Part shown: positions 29,989-39,806 of the stretch, in pieces
Layout: each line of letters begins with the position of its first letter
How positions within the stretch are numbered: the first letter of the stretch is position 1
NCBI GenBank assembly: GCA_963575745.1
Contig: CAUYUJ010018737.1
Coordinates: forward strand, 81,736 to 126,735
Length of the DNA stretch: 45,000 bases
Direction: 5' to 3'
DNA from: Prorocentrum cordatum
Lineage: Eukaryota > Sar > Dinophyceae > Prorocentrales > Prorocentraceae
The notes under the pieces: generated by a model
What the model was told of the DNA's origin: nothing
Database searches by the model: none
The model's input: the letters and a program-made list of their open reading frames with translations, nothing else
Made by a program: the position numbers and the translations under genes

Positions 29989-30888
29989 TCGACATTGCGC
30001 GTGGCCCGTTTCGCCCGCGTCAATGCTCACCCCCCTGGGCCGCCCGGTGTCGTCGCTGCCTCTGCCCGGGCCCCGACGGGGGCGGGGCGGGGCGGCCTTT
30101 TCGTGGAGTGCCCGCGCCGCAGCCGTGGGGCCCCTCGCAGCCCCGCGGTGGCTCTCCCGTGGACACCTGCGACTGCGCTGCTGGGCGCCCCATCAGCTTC
30201 GCCCCAGACGCGCGGCAGGGCGAGCCGCGCGTCGCCTCTGCCATCGGTCGCCGCAGGGTGCTCCGTGTCGGAGGGCCGGCCGTGACGAGGCCGAAGCCTC
30301 GATGTTTGGAGCGTGGGGCGCCCCAGCCAGTATTGTGTGTGGGGCTCTGTGGCCTTGCCGCTGCAAGCCAGGCTGGGGAAGGGTGCTCCTGCCGCCTGAA
30401 AGGGCTTCATTCGCATCGAGCCGCCTTCCTCCTCCCTCCTCTCTGTCGCTCCCTCTTTCCCTCTTTTTGCCATCGACACAGGCACAAGAGCGAGCGGGCC
30501 AGGCTGGAGCGTAAGGAGCGCGGGAGCTTTTGGACGGCCCCATTCCTTACCGATACTCCGCCTATTTCACTTTTGCCCAGACTCTCAAAGCTGCTCGTGC
30601 TAGGGAAGGTCAGACGTGTGAGCGACTGCAGCCAGCCTTCAGGAAAGGCCTTGAGAGTATACACGCGTCTCACCAGATGGCAGTTGCTTCTATCCACAGG
30701 CAGTGCTGCCCAGCCTGCTGACCCACCGACTGGCCGCGCGGGCCATGGGATGGGCTCGCCCTCTGACCTTTCATCTTGCGCCATCGGCCCGCGCGGCTGG
30801 ACCGAGCCACCAGCCCGCCGTGCTGCCCGACGAATCTCATTGAACACCTTTTGGGTTCGGGGATGTCGCTCACAGTTCGCGACCTCCA
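29989..30888. other. No gene recognised
   Basis: GC-rich DNA with a C/T-rich stretch at about 30420-30470. A 160-codon minus frame (30407-30889) has a plausible N-terminus (CERHPRTQKVFNEIRRAARR) but becomes Arg-rich and overlaps a 469-codon plus frame, so neither is called. Confidence 0.35.
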
Positions 30889-31298
30889 TCGATTAGAGAA
30901 GGAAAGACCACATAAACACAAAACTTTCGGCGCTCCGCGCAGATTTCTTGGATCCGCGCCTGGGCCCCCCGGCGGCGCCTCCGGCCCCCCCCCCCCTGTC
31001 GCGCGGAGCGCAGGGGGGCCCAGGGGCGGATCCAAGAAGTCCGCTCGGAGCGCCAAAAGCTTTATGTTTGTGTGGTCTTTCCTCACCACCCACCAAACGA
31101 CGCCAACCCAACCCGAAGGCCTCAATTTTCCCTCTATTTCCAGTGGGGGGGGGAGTCGCGGAACATTGAAAAAAAAACACACACACACACACACACGGAG
31201 CCCGTACCCCCCCCAACCCGAAATTCGGGTCAACTTCGGGTCTTCGGGTTGGGCTGGGGTGGGCTGGTAGGTGGTCATCTCCTTCCTCCAATCGAGGA
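30889..31298. mobile_element. Hairpin element family A, copy 1, interrupted by family B
   Basis: It begins TCGATTAGAGAAGGAAAGAC. The left arm (30899-30960: GGAAAGACCACATAAACACA...GGATCCGCGCC) and right arm (31023-31082: GGCGGATCCAAGAAG...TTTGTGTGGTCTTTCC) are imperfect reverse complements around a GC-rich loop that is itself partly palindromic (TGGGCCCCCC/GGGGGGCCCA). The right end is split by the family B insertion at 31083; TCTCCTTCCTCCAATCGA (31278-31295) looks like the displaced end. Confidence 0.65.
31083..31277. mobile_element. Family B terminal-inverted-repeat element, copy 2, nested in A
   Basis: A 195-bp unit with the same ends as 7763-7930: left TCACCACCCACCAAACGACG, right in reverse complement TGACCACCTACCAGCCCACC. 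The flanks are TTTCC (31078-31082) and TCTCC (31278-31282), a 5-bp direct repeat with one mismatch. The centre has (AC)n and a G9 run. It is noncoding. Confidence 0.72.
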
Positions 31299-31320
31299 CT
31301 CGCCCTCCAGAGTGGCTCCC

Positions 31321-31450
31321 TCGATTAGAGAAGGAAAGACCACATGAACACAAAACTCTTGGCGCTCCGCGCGGATTTCCTGGATCCGCGCCTGAGAAGT
31401 CCGCTCGGAGCGCCAAAAGCTTTCTGTTTGTGTGGTCTTTCCTTCTCTAG
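31321..31450. mobile_element. Hairpin element family A, copy 2 (short form)
   Basis: TCGATTAGAGAAGGAAAGAC at the left and GTGGTCTTTCCTTCTCTA at the right are inverted repeats, with arms continuing through CAAAACTCTTGGCGCTCCG and CGGAGCGCCAAAAGC. The GC-rich loop of copy 1 is missing. A 30-bp stretch ATCGAGGRCTCGCCCTCCRG follows each copy (31294 and 31536), so the two copies lie in a larger imperfect tandem duplication. Confidence 0.65.
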
Positions 31451-33006
31451 CATATAAGTCCGCAAAGCGCCTGATAGCGCCGGAACTCCTCCTTCTCCTC
31501 CTCCTCCTCCTGCTCCTCCTCCTCCCCCTCCTCGATTATCGAGGGGCTCGCCCTCCGGAGCGGCTCCCTTTGTGCGCTCCGCGCCGTCGCCGTTCGTGGC
31601 GCGCTCGGCGGGCCTGCCCGCCGCGGTGCGGCCTCGCGCAGGTGGCAGGACTCCGCTCGGCCTCTGCGCTCCGCCTCGGGCGCCGTGGAGGCACCGCATA
31701 GCGCGGCGAAGGTGGCAGACCAGAGGCTGTTCGTCCATGGCCTCCCTGGGGGGAAATATCTTGAAGCTCGCTGAGGGGCAGCGAGCGCGATCTGTGTTTC
31801 TGGGGCGACGGGGGAGAGGGCAATGCTTTTGTAGGGCAAGAGCAAGCATGAGCAGCCCAATCGTCGGCAAGAGCAAGCCTGAAATCAGAGCTTCTCGCGA
31901 AGGGCGGCTGGAAGGATTGCTGTTGACCGATCAAGCGCGCCCGCCGAGCGTACGGGGATCTGGTCCTGGAAGCAACGGTGCCCCCCCAACGACCTTCAAG
32001 AAATATCCCTCTTCCTCTTTCGTCCCATGCCATCACTGTTCCTTCGACCCTTTGCACTCCTGGCTCCTCGCTTTTCCCCGTCTTTGTCTCTGCCCGTCCC
32101 CCTTTTTGTCTCCCCCCTCCCGGGTCGATCCTCCCTCTCCCTCCGTCGTCCTCCCTCCTCCCTCTCTTCTCCTCGTTTCGCCTCCCTCCCTCCGTCATTC
32201 TCGCTCGTGCCTTCTTCCCTCCTCCCTCCTCGGTCTCCCCGCCCCGTCCCTCCTGCCCAGCCCGCTGACCCCTCTCCCCATTCCTCCTCGTCCCCCCCCC
32301 CCCGCCCCTCCCCCCCCGCCACCGCGACCCCGTGCGCCGCAGAGCCGTTCCTGCGGCTCGGATGTGCTCGGTCCGTATCAGAAAGGCAGGCCGCACCGCG
32401 CGGCGTGGCGGCGCCGCGGCGTAGATGCCTCGCTCGCGAGGAGCCCCCCCCTCCCCCCCGCCCTCCCCCCCCCCGAGAGCCGAGCGGGGCGTCCCCTACT
32501 CGTGCGGTGCTTCGCCCGCCCCCGCCCTCTGGACTCCCGTCCTCAGCTTCTCCCCCCCCCCCCCCCCCTTTCTCTCCCCTTCTGAGCTCCGCCTCCCTCC
32601 TCTGAGTGGGGGGGTGCGGGTGTGGGGCCCCCCGCTGACTAGCCGCGCGGCGCGCGGCGCCGGGTTGCGCGAAGCCGCAGCCCGGCTGTGCACTGCTGCT
32701 TGTGCTGCTGCCTTCTCCTCTTCTTCTCCTCCCTTCCCCCGCTGCTCTCCTCTTTCTTCCCAAGCCACGGGGCGACCCTCTCGCGCAGGCCAAAAAAAAT
32801 GTGTCCCCCCGACGGGTGTCGACCCCGCCGCGTCGGCGCACTGCGGCGGGGAGGGGGCGGAACTCGTCGGCGCGGGTCGGCTGGCCGTGTGGAGGGTCGG
32901 TCCGGGGCCCTCTCGGCGGGGTGGCGTCCCCCTGGTGCACGTCACGTCATGGTGCTCCGGGGTTTCTCCCCCCGCTCCTTCCATCCCGAGGGTCAGCGAG
33001 TCATCT
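31451..33006. other. No gene recognised; CT/C-rich DNA
   Basis: (CTC)n at about 31488-31535 and long C- and CT-rich stretches at 32010-32600, including C runs of 10 or more near 32296 and 32560. Very long frames on both strands (31572-32585 plus, 31996-32940 minus, 31536-32396 minus) are Pro/Ser- or Arg/Gly-rich readings of this skewed DNA. No conserved motif was seen. Confidence 0.45.
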
Positions 33007-33190
33007 GTCGGGGGCGGCAAAGAGGGGGGTGATGACTAGGGGGAAAAGATGGGTATCATGGCGTGGGCCATGATATTTCCCCAGATTTCATGGCGCCTCT
33101 TCTTATTTCATTGCGTCCCTGGCCCCCCCCTAAGGGCCGCGCGCACGCCGCCGGCCATGATTTGCACCCCCCCCTCTTGGACACCCCCCT
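33007..33190. repeat. Dispersed repeat family C, copy 2
   Basis: Partner of 29771-29988. It contains GGCGTGGGCCATGATATTTC and, further on, GCCGGCCATGATTTGCACCC. GGTATCATGGCG...CCATGAT gives a short internal inverted repeat. Confidence 0.65.
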
Positions 33191-33394
33191 CCTGGCCGCT
33201 CCCGAATCTGCACCTCCTTGGTCAGTGCGCGCTGGTCTTTCGTCGGGTATCGTTGGCTGGTGTCGATGTTGAGAGATTATAGCGCAGCAGAGCGGCGTAG
33301 GAGCAGCAGCGGTGCGGCGGCGGGTCGAGCAGCACGAGTTTGGATAGTGCAAACGTGCATTCCCTGGGTATTCTTAGGGATTCCTAAGCGTAGC

Positions 33395-33760
33395 AAGGGT
33401 GAGGGCACAGCCGTATACCATGTCGTCGTGGCAGGGGTGAGACCACGGCCAAGTGCACCAACGAACTTTCCTTTACAGGGCATCGTGGCCGTGTGACATG
33501 GGTGAGATCACGGCCAAGTGCACCAAAGAGTTTTTCTGTACAGGGGATCGTGGCCGTGCGACAGGGGTGAGAACACGGCCATGGACACCGTAGTTAATTT
33601 TAACGAAGGGGTGGCGGCAGTGTGACAGGGGTGAGAGCATGGCCATGCGCACCGTAGTTGTTCTGGTAAGAGGAATGGTGGCCGTGTGACACCGTTGAGA
33701 GCACTTCCATGTGCGCCGTAGGGTTTCTGCTTGAGAAAGAATCGCGGCCGTCCGGACCAA
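33395..33760. repeat. Minisatellite, five copies of a 64/65-bp unit
   Basis: GTGAGA anchors begin at 33437, 33502, 33567 and 33631, with TTGAGA at 33695, giving spacings of 65, 65, 64 and 64 bp. Each unit has ATCGTGGCCGTGTGACAGGG, GTGAGANCACGGCCATG and GCACC(A/G). Downstream spacer sequence differs more between units (TTTTTCTGTACAGG, TTAATTTTAACGAAGG, TTGTTCTGGTAAGAGG). Confidence 0.85.
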
Positions 33761-34998
33761 ACATGTAGCTGGCATTGAGGCGAATGCACGATTCTTGAAC
33801 ATGTTGTGAGGAATTCTCAAGCGAAACGGCTGCCGCACCAGCTGTCGGACCAGACGTTCTCGGACTCCCCATTCCCCCTGTTGGACTTTTGTTGTTGTGC
33901 TAGTTTACCTTCAGTGGGACTCTATAGCCACGGTGCTGGTTTCAAACATTTTTTTCTACACTAGCTCTGCGGGCACCCGCCTGGTTTCTCCAACGTCCAG
34001 TTCCATGTTTTACTCGCAGGACTGCGCGAGGTACATATTCAGTGGTAGTGATGGTTCCGTTGCAATTTTCGAATGACTTGCAGTGATATCAGACCGACGC
34101 TCATCTGGAAGAGACGGGGTGTGACAGAACTGCGTGGTCCAATCGAGGATGTCGATACCGCTAGTTGTTGTGCCTGACGTGCAAGCCCTGGTTGATTGCA
34201 GGCATGTCAGGCGGCCCGCCTACGGCGGCAGTTCAATAAGAAGAGTGTCGTAACGTGACGAAGAACAGAGCAGCACGTTGCAGCCTTTTGAGTCGATGGT
34301 GAAGAAGCGCGGCAACACATACAGCGTGACGTACACGTAAAAGCGTCAGTATGACCGTAGTGACGAATTGTGGAGCTCGTGCATGCCATGATCATGAACA
34401 GCACGTGATGACAGGACCATGCGCAGGACGGTGTTCGAGGTAACCTGATTGCCTGAGAGTGGAGAGCTCGGCCGCGCATGCGACTGTATACAGCATGCCA
34501 GGGCAGTGTGGGCCCAGGCCCAGGGGGCGGGACATCCTCCCGTATCCGCATTCCCCCCACCCTTTGGCCGTAGGGATTCTTGACCCCCTCCAGGGCCCCT
34601 CCCCGCCCGGGCACTCACAACAGCACCGTGGGGTCCACGGGGAGCGCCATGAATCTCGAGGAGGTCACCAGTGAGTGGCAAGAGGGGCACAGCCGTCCTG
34701 CTCCTGCTCGCCCCCCCCCCCCCCCAAGATCGGCCCTCCGGTCTCTCTTCGGCTACGTTCGGACCACGATCTCGAATCGAATCCAGCCGCAGCGACCTCT
34801 CTGTGAGGCGGGGCACCGCTTGCCCCCCCAGAACAATGGACTCGTCTTCTCCAGGGTGCCGCACCCTGCGTTCGTTACGAGCTCAGGTGCGCTCGATTCC
34901 CAATCAGCTTCATCTTTCGCGCCCAGCGCAGCAGCGTCCACGGAGCCCTCCCCCCTCTCCTCCACCCTTCTCCTCGTCCGCCTCATCCCCCTCCCCCT
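33761..34998. other. No gene recognised
   Basis: Lower GC than the neighbourhood between 33800 and 34400, with no open frame that looks coding. The 333-codon plus frame 34580-35581 crosses CT-rich DNA and two repeats and is not credible. This could be intronic or intergenic. Confidence 0.4.
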
Positions 34999-35231
34999 CC
35001 TCTTCCTCCTCTTCCCCCTCTCAATCAATTCTGGCTCGAACGGTGCTCGGGGGTCTTGGGGGGTCCTGCCCACCTCCACGCTCCTTCGCATTTTGCCAAG
35101 CGCTCGCTTGGCCAGTTCTCCCCCTCCTCGTCCCCCTCCACCTACTCCTCTTCCTCCTCTCAGTCAGTTCAGGCTCGAGCGTGTGCTGGGGGGTCTTGGG
35201 GGCTCCTTTCCACCTCCACACTCTTCTTGGC
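34999..35231. repeat. 140-bp tandem duplication
   Basis: CTCAATCAATTCTGGCTCGA...GGGGGTCTTGGGGGGTCCT...CCACCTCCACGCTC is repeated 140 bp later as CTCAGTCAGTTCAGGCTCGA...GGGGGTCTTGGGGGCTCCT...CCACCTCCACACTC. GGGGGTCTTGGGG starts at about 35048 and 35188. Family D copy 2 follows immediately. Confidence 0.8.
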
Positions 35232-35359
35232 ATCGCTCGGACGTGTGGATTTCATTCTGGGCGAGGACCATCGAGGAGCTCTTTGGGCCATCGGCGAGAA
35301 AATACGCGCATGAAGTCGACAAGTGCACGGGGAATGGACGTCTGAGCGATGGCCAGTCC
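35226..35359 (+). repeat. Dispersed repeat family D, copy 2
   Basis: CTTGGCATCGCTCGGACGTG at the left and GGGGAATGGACGTCTGAGCG at the right, with GCGAGGACCATCGAGGAGC inside. See the copy at 28956. Confidence 0.7.
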
Positions 35360-35502
35360 TTGCATTCTGCGGAACGCTCGCTCGGCCAGGCCTTGCGCCG
35401 TCACGAAGTGCCTCGTGAAAGCACAGTCTGTCGGCCGCGCTGTCAGACGATCCGTGTGGCCAAAGCAGGGCGAGATGCCGCTTGCATGGAGTCATTCCAT
35501 GA

Positions 35503-35638
35503 CTTGGCATCGCTTGGACGTGTGCGTTTTTCCTCGGCGGGGACTATCGGGGAGAATCCTGACTCATCCTGCGAAAAATAAAGGCACGAAGTCCAACAAT
35601 GCACGGGGAGTGGACGTCCGAACGATGGCAGGGTCAGT
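35503..35638 (+). repeat. Dispersed repeat family D, copy 3
   Basis: CTTGGCATCGCTTGGACGTG at the left and GTGGACGTCCGAACGATGGC then GGGTCAGT at the right. It is the closest match to the inferred consensus. It lies about 145 bp after copy 2 in the same orientation. Confidence 0.7.
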
Positions 35639-35958
35639 TCGTGATGTTCGACCTACGAGTGGAACAGCACGCTCGTGCGTATGTGCGAAGTGCAGTCGTT
35701 CGGTCATGCTCTACAAGCCCAAGACGAATAATGTATATGGCGGTGATGACGTTGGTGGCAAGAAGAAAAAGAAGAAGAGGGTGAGTGGAACGAAGGTCGC
35801 CCTAATCTAGAGGATGAAGGCGCTCGAGAGGACTGAGCTGGCATGATCTTCAAGGCCATCTCAAAAGATGCCCTCATCATTGTAGCACGTGCTTTAAGAG
35901 TCGGGGCCTGAGCGAAACAGATCCATCCGCTCTTGGCCGTAACTTTGGGGACACTCGT

Positions 35959-36859
35959 CTAGAAAAGGTCGTTGAGGGCGAACTGGTAGGTGATAGCTCG
36001 CCTCTCACTTGCATAGAATGGGCACTCGGCCCACAGGTGCCTGAAGGAGGGCCATAGGTGTCCGCAGTGGGGGCACGGTCGGCCCGTCTGCCTTCGCGTC
36101 TCGGACGACACAGCTCCTGAGAGGTAAGTCCCAAGCCGCACTCTGTCGCCCTCGGGAAGGGAGAATCTCCACTTAGAAAGCGTCTTACACGACAAGACTT
36201 CCGCATCCACCTGTTCTACGGATTCAGAGTCTTGCCTGGTACGAGTAACAGTCTGAAGACAACGTATGCGAGCAATAAGCCTGAACGCGTTGTCCACTCT
36301 CTTGGCATGCCTCTCGTCCTGCGCAGAACGAGTCCAAAATCGAAAGCCCCCCTCGGGGCACAGTGACTGCACAGCTCGTGGTACTCGATGATCATCTGCT
36401 TGCGAAATCTCCAACGTGCACCCACGAGTTTCACAGCACTGAATGAAAGTGACACCAAGCACCGTGGCACATCTTTGCAGAGAGAGAGGTCCAGAAACTC
36501 ACCCCGCAGCAGCTTTGATTCCGTGACCTTGATGATGGCTCGGAGGGCCGCCCCGAGCGTCGGATGTAACCGTATACGTTGGCACCACCGTCTGCCGTGG
36601 CACCACCACTTCGTCTTTGTCCTCGCGATCGCCTTGTGCAGGAGCCGTGGGACATTGCTTGGTACAGGGGCGAGAGTCGGCGAAACCCACGGCCAAAGAG
36701 GCCTGATGTAAGGTATAACCAGCCTTTCTCGTACGAGCGAGGATCCAGGAATCGATCCCAAGGTATTATCAGCTGCAGACATCGGCGATGGGGTGCTCCA
36801 CTTGTGGCGATGGGGTGCTCCACGTCCTTCGGTTGGCATATCACCCCCAGATGCTCCAC
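35959..36859 (-). pseudogene. LINE reverse transcriptase C-terminal part and CCHC knuckle
   Basis: It starts with VEHLGVICQP (just after the stop at 36887-36889), the LGV block that follows the RT core. The next frame (36216-36839) reads IRPLWPWVSPTLAPVPSNVP and KAIARTKTKWWCHGRRWCQR then LHPTLGAALRAII, a block I associate with dinoflagellate LINEs. The last frame (to TAG 35959-35961) holds the terminal knuckle CPHCGHLWPSFRHLWAEC, a C-X2-C-X8-H-X4-C pattern followed by PFYASERR. Two frame changes separate the three parts. Confidence 0.7.
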
Positions 36860-36886
36860 TAGGGGTACAGGGTCGCCCGTAGCATG

Positions 36887-37182
36887 TCAGACTTGCCTTT
36901 TCTTCATGATTTCCTTGAAACCCACGGATTGATCGAAGTCGGATGTGACCCTGAGGTCGTCGCGCGCAAGATCCGCCGAGACAGTCGTGATCGATCTATC
37001 GTCCATGTAGGCGATGCCATTGACTGGTTGCCGTGGGGCCAGCACCGCACACCGCGTGGCAGGTGCGAGAGCATCGCCCCGGGGGAGGCCCCGAGCAGGC
37101 CACGCCGGTTGGGCGAGCTGGCCTGCCACGCTGAGGCGCCGAGGGCCCCGCCAGGCAGCGCGGGCAGTAAAGACCCATGCGC
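36887..37182 (-). pseudogene. LINE reverse transcriptase catalytic core
   Basis: GLPRGDALAP (37090-37061) matches the GLPQGDxxSP motif B, and AYMDDRSI (about 37012-36989) is the YxDD catalytic motif C with both aspartates kept (37003-36998). RVTSDFDQSVGFKEIMKKRQ follows, ending at TGA 36887-36889. The upstream side of this frame runs into a foldback insertion at 37183-37277, so motif A is missing or displaced. Confidence 0.75.
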
Positions 37183-37277
37183 GAAGGATTGCAACAAAAA
37201 CCACGGATCGAACGAAGGATTGCAACACAAACCTTGGTTTTTTGTTGCAATCCTTGGGTTTTTGTTGCAATCCTTCG
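37183..37277. repeat. Foldback insertion: four copies of a 20-bp motif
   Basis: GAAGGATTGCAACAAAAACC at 37183-37202 and, with one change, 37214-37233. Its reverse complement, GGTTTTTGTTGCAATCCTTC, lies at 37258-37277 and, slightly altered, at 37237-37256. Two copies in each orientation form a symmetrical inverted repeat of about 95 bp. It lies between the N-terminal and catalytic parts of the LINE reverse transcriptase. Confidence 0.85.
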
Positions 37278-37870
37278 GTACTTTGCAGTGATGAAGTAGA
37301 GCTTCTTTTGCAATCTGGTGACCGACAGGATCGAGCGCGCGAGATGGATCCATCTCTGCTCCTGCTTCGGCGTTGGTGGCATCAGCGAGCCACCGTGAAA
37401 TAGCCTGTGGAGTAGAACCCCCCTTCTTACAGGCCCACTGGTTCCCACTGGACCTGGAACTGACTTAGACAATGCGGCCAACCAACATCTCAACCCTCCA
37501 AGCGAATAGCTCGGTACCGATATCTGGGTGGAGGCGCTTCCAAATTTTGGTCTCTGCAGCTGTCCAGCCATCCATACCTGGGCCCCCCTTTCGCGCGGCC
37601 CAGCGCGTGCAGGAAGTCTTCCAGGCTTAGCAGCCAGTCTGCAGGGCGTTCAGAGGTAGGGAAGCCACATTGCGAGCGTGCCCCTTCCCGAGCGTCAAGT
37701 CGAGCTCGGATCAGGTCTAAAAGGCGCGGGCGGTGTGCCCCCCCTTGAAGAGAGGCGTGGTGAGCTGGTATAGGTCTCGGGACCAGGCTGCAACGCGCTT
37801 CCCTAATTCGATACTCTCCTGCTTTCCAATCTCGCGGTGCTCCGCGGCCGTGGTGGGGGAGATACATTCA
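37278..37870 (-). pseudogene. LINE reverse transcriptase N-terminal part
   Basis: On the minus strand SERPADWLLSLEDFLHALGR (about 37655-37596) is followed, after a one-base change at a run of six G (about 37583-37588), by GMDGWTAAETKIWKRLHPDI (about 37577-37518). The DGW(S/T)xxE block opens the RT region in dinoflagellate LINEs. The frame then hits a stop at about 37470. A homopolymer slip is the simplest explanation for the shift. Confidence 0.6.
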
Positions 37871-38680
37871 AGCGCGTCGGCGTGGCTGGGTAGGCCATTG
37901 GGTATGGCGCCACAGATGCCGTCGAGCGTAGCGCGAGCAAAATCCGCCACGTGGCGGGCGTTGAGGAAATCTGTCGGCGAAGCGCCAGGTACCGCCGTAA
38001 CATGATAGTGAAACCATCGATGTAACCGATGTAGACGGCGTAGAGCAACTGTCTGATGGCTTCCGCGAGCACAACCAATGCCCACATCACGGTAGGAGGG
38101 CTCAGGTCCTGTGGGCGCCCAGGTTGGAGGTCGAGGCCTACGACGCCCTGCTCGACCCCCAGTTGGAGTGACGCCTCAGCACGAGCATGCCGGAGTGTCC
38201 AGCGGTCTTCGCATGTGGCCGCCGCGGCGACGTTGAGCCTGGTAGCCCTAATGACGCGCCAGGACTTTGCGAACTGACGCCCGTGGGGACAGGACCTGAT
38301 AACCTTATTGGTTCGCCAGGATTTTGCGAACTGGCGCCGGCAAACAGAAGGCCATGCGCGAATTGAGAACGTCCTGAAGTCGATCCCGTTGCTCCTCCGA
38401 AAGAGCTTTGACCAAATGATATATCCCAGTATGCCGTAGACGTCGACGTTGTCGTTGAAGTATTGGTATCTGCGGTGCATATCCACCAGACCGTGATGCG
38501 GAATCCCAGGTAGGAGCTGTATATATCGGGCTGCTGATGTCGATGTTTCAGGGCCGTAGTGCCCCGCGCGAGTAGGCGGGCCCCCCTGGGCCGTGGTAGG
38601 GGCGTGTTGGGCGGCGAGCTGGAAGCCAGGTCCCAGTGCTTGAGCGCAGGCTGATCTCCAGTTGAGATTGCGAAACAAGT
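37871..38680 (-). pseudogene. LINE endonuclease C-terminal half and linker
   Basis: The minus frame 38678-37803 starts with FRNLNWRSACAQAL, which occupies the place of the GDxNW motif of EEP endonucleases (GD replaced by RN). LLPGIPHHGLVDMHRRY (about 38525-38470) resembles the late IPHH/PH motif. A duplicated 25-bp word (38257-38281 and 38314-38338) creates a repeated RQFAKSWR in the translation. No stop occurs until 37803, but the sense of the frame becomes doubtful after about 38300. Confidence 0.5.
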
Positions 38681-39049
38681 TGACTAGATGTCAGACCTTG
38701 AATGTAGTGAACCAGTGAGGCCATCCATGCAACGTCGTGCACCTGCGGGGCGTGCGCAGAAAGAGAGCAAGCTCGTGCAGCACGTGTGCCTGCGAGCCCG
38801 TGGCCGAGGACCGGATCGCATGTGATAGCCGTGCGCCCAAGGTGCGGACGCCGCAAGACCGCTGTACCACCAGCCTGCGCTGCGCACCGTGCGCCCTTGG
38901 GCGGCGGGGGGGGGCGCGCCGCGGCCCGCCAGGCCCTGCGAGCAGTATCCAGTACCCAGCGTGGTGGTTCAGCAGCCAACCGCATTTCCTGCAACGCGGT
39001 GAGGCCGATGTCGTCGTCATCACTTCTGGACAGTACTTCAAGGGCACGT

Positions 39050-39057
<8 letters not shown>
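38548..39057 (-). pseudogene. LINE endonuclease (EEP/APE-like) N-terminal half
   Basis: ALEVLSRSDDDDIGLTALQE (ending near 38980) followed by MRL holds the LQE motif with the catalytic Glu. A tryptophan/Arg-rich stretch and GGTAVLRRPHLG (about 38890-38855) fit the next strand pair (GGTAVL). DVAWMASLVHYIQG (about 38735-38694) fits the YGxQ strand region. The frame ends at 38548, where another frame takes over. Upstream it opens directly out of a (GA)n tract. Confidence 0.6.
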
Positions 39058-39119
<62 letters not shown>

Positions 39120-39140
39120 AAAAAAAGAGAGAAAGAGAGA

Positions 39141-39177
<37 letters not shown>
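39054..39177. repeat. (GA)n microsatellite
   Basis: About 55 bp of pure GA, an A12-type run (39115-39126) and a second GA run with one GTGA. It lies exactly between LINE ORF1-side sequence and the endonuclease. Confidence 0.95.
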
Positions 39178-39178
<1 letters not shown>

Positions 39179-39806
39179 TTTCGTGGTATTAGCCATCTTC
39201 TGTGGAGCCGCAGGGCCATCGCCAGGCTTCGAGGAGGATCTTGCGGCCGAGGAGATAGTCAACGATATGCCCCCGCCGACCCCGATGATGAGGCCGCCGC
39301 TGGGCGTTTCAGGGTCTTGGCAGTCTGCCTGGGCCCTGGGTGCTGCAGAGTCTGAGGCGAGCTTCCTTCCGAGCTTGGTTGTGTCGCTTCCTCCATTCAT
39401 TGTACTTTCGCTTCAGGACAGGTCTTTCGCTTCTCGCTCTGGGCCCTCGGCCTGGCTCAGCGTCGATCGATGGGTTGCCCTACGTGCCGCTTCTTCCTGT
39501 TTGCCCTCTGCTTCGACCACCTCCGTTCGCTGGGCCTCGTCGCCTAGGAGGGGCCTCAGGTCGTCCTGGGAGGGGTGGTGGTGGTGGGCGGGGGGCGTGC
39601 TGTGCCCTTGCGCACGGCAGGGGGGCTGCCCTGCCATCGCATGTGGAACAATAATAGAGCATAGAATTCTGCTTACCCTCGGACGCCGAGGTAGCACTGT
39701 CCAAGGTCAAGCAACAGACGGAATCGCGCAACTGCTCTGGATGGTTCTGATACTTCTCTTGAAACGCTTGTCCATGCAACGCGTCTTGCAGCCGGATTCC
39801 GTGCCG
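39178..39806. other. No gene recognised between (GA)n and next ORF
   Basis: Short frames on both strands and no domain. If the minus-strand LINE is one element, this is the junction between ORF1 and the endonuclease. Confidence 0.35.

Noticed and set aside
31536-32940. Very long Arg/Gly- or Pro/Ser-rich frames on both strands
   Set aside because: Produced by C- and CT-rich sequence; both strands are equally open.
33395-33760. CRISPR-like array of conserved and variable halves
   Set aside because: The units are contiguous and imperfect in both halves, and no cas genes or prokaryotic context exist.
34580-35581. 333-codon plus frame
   Set aside because: It crosses CT-rich DNA, a 140-bp duplication and most of two copies of repeat D; no domain and no constant composition.
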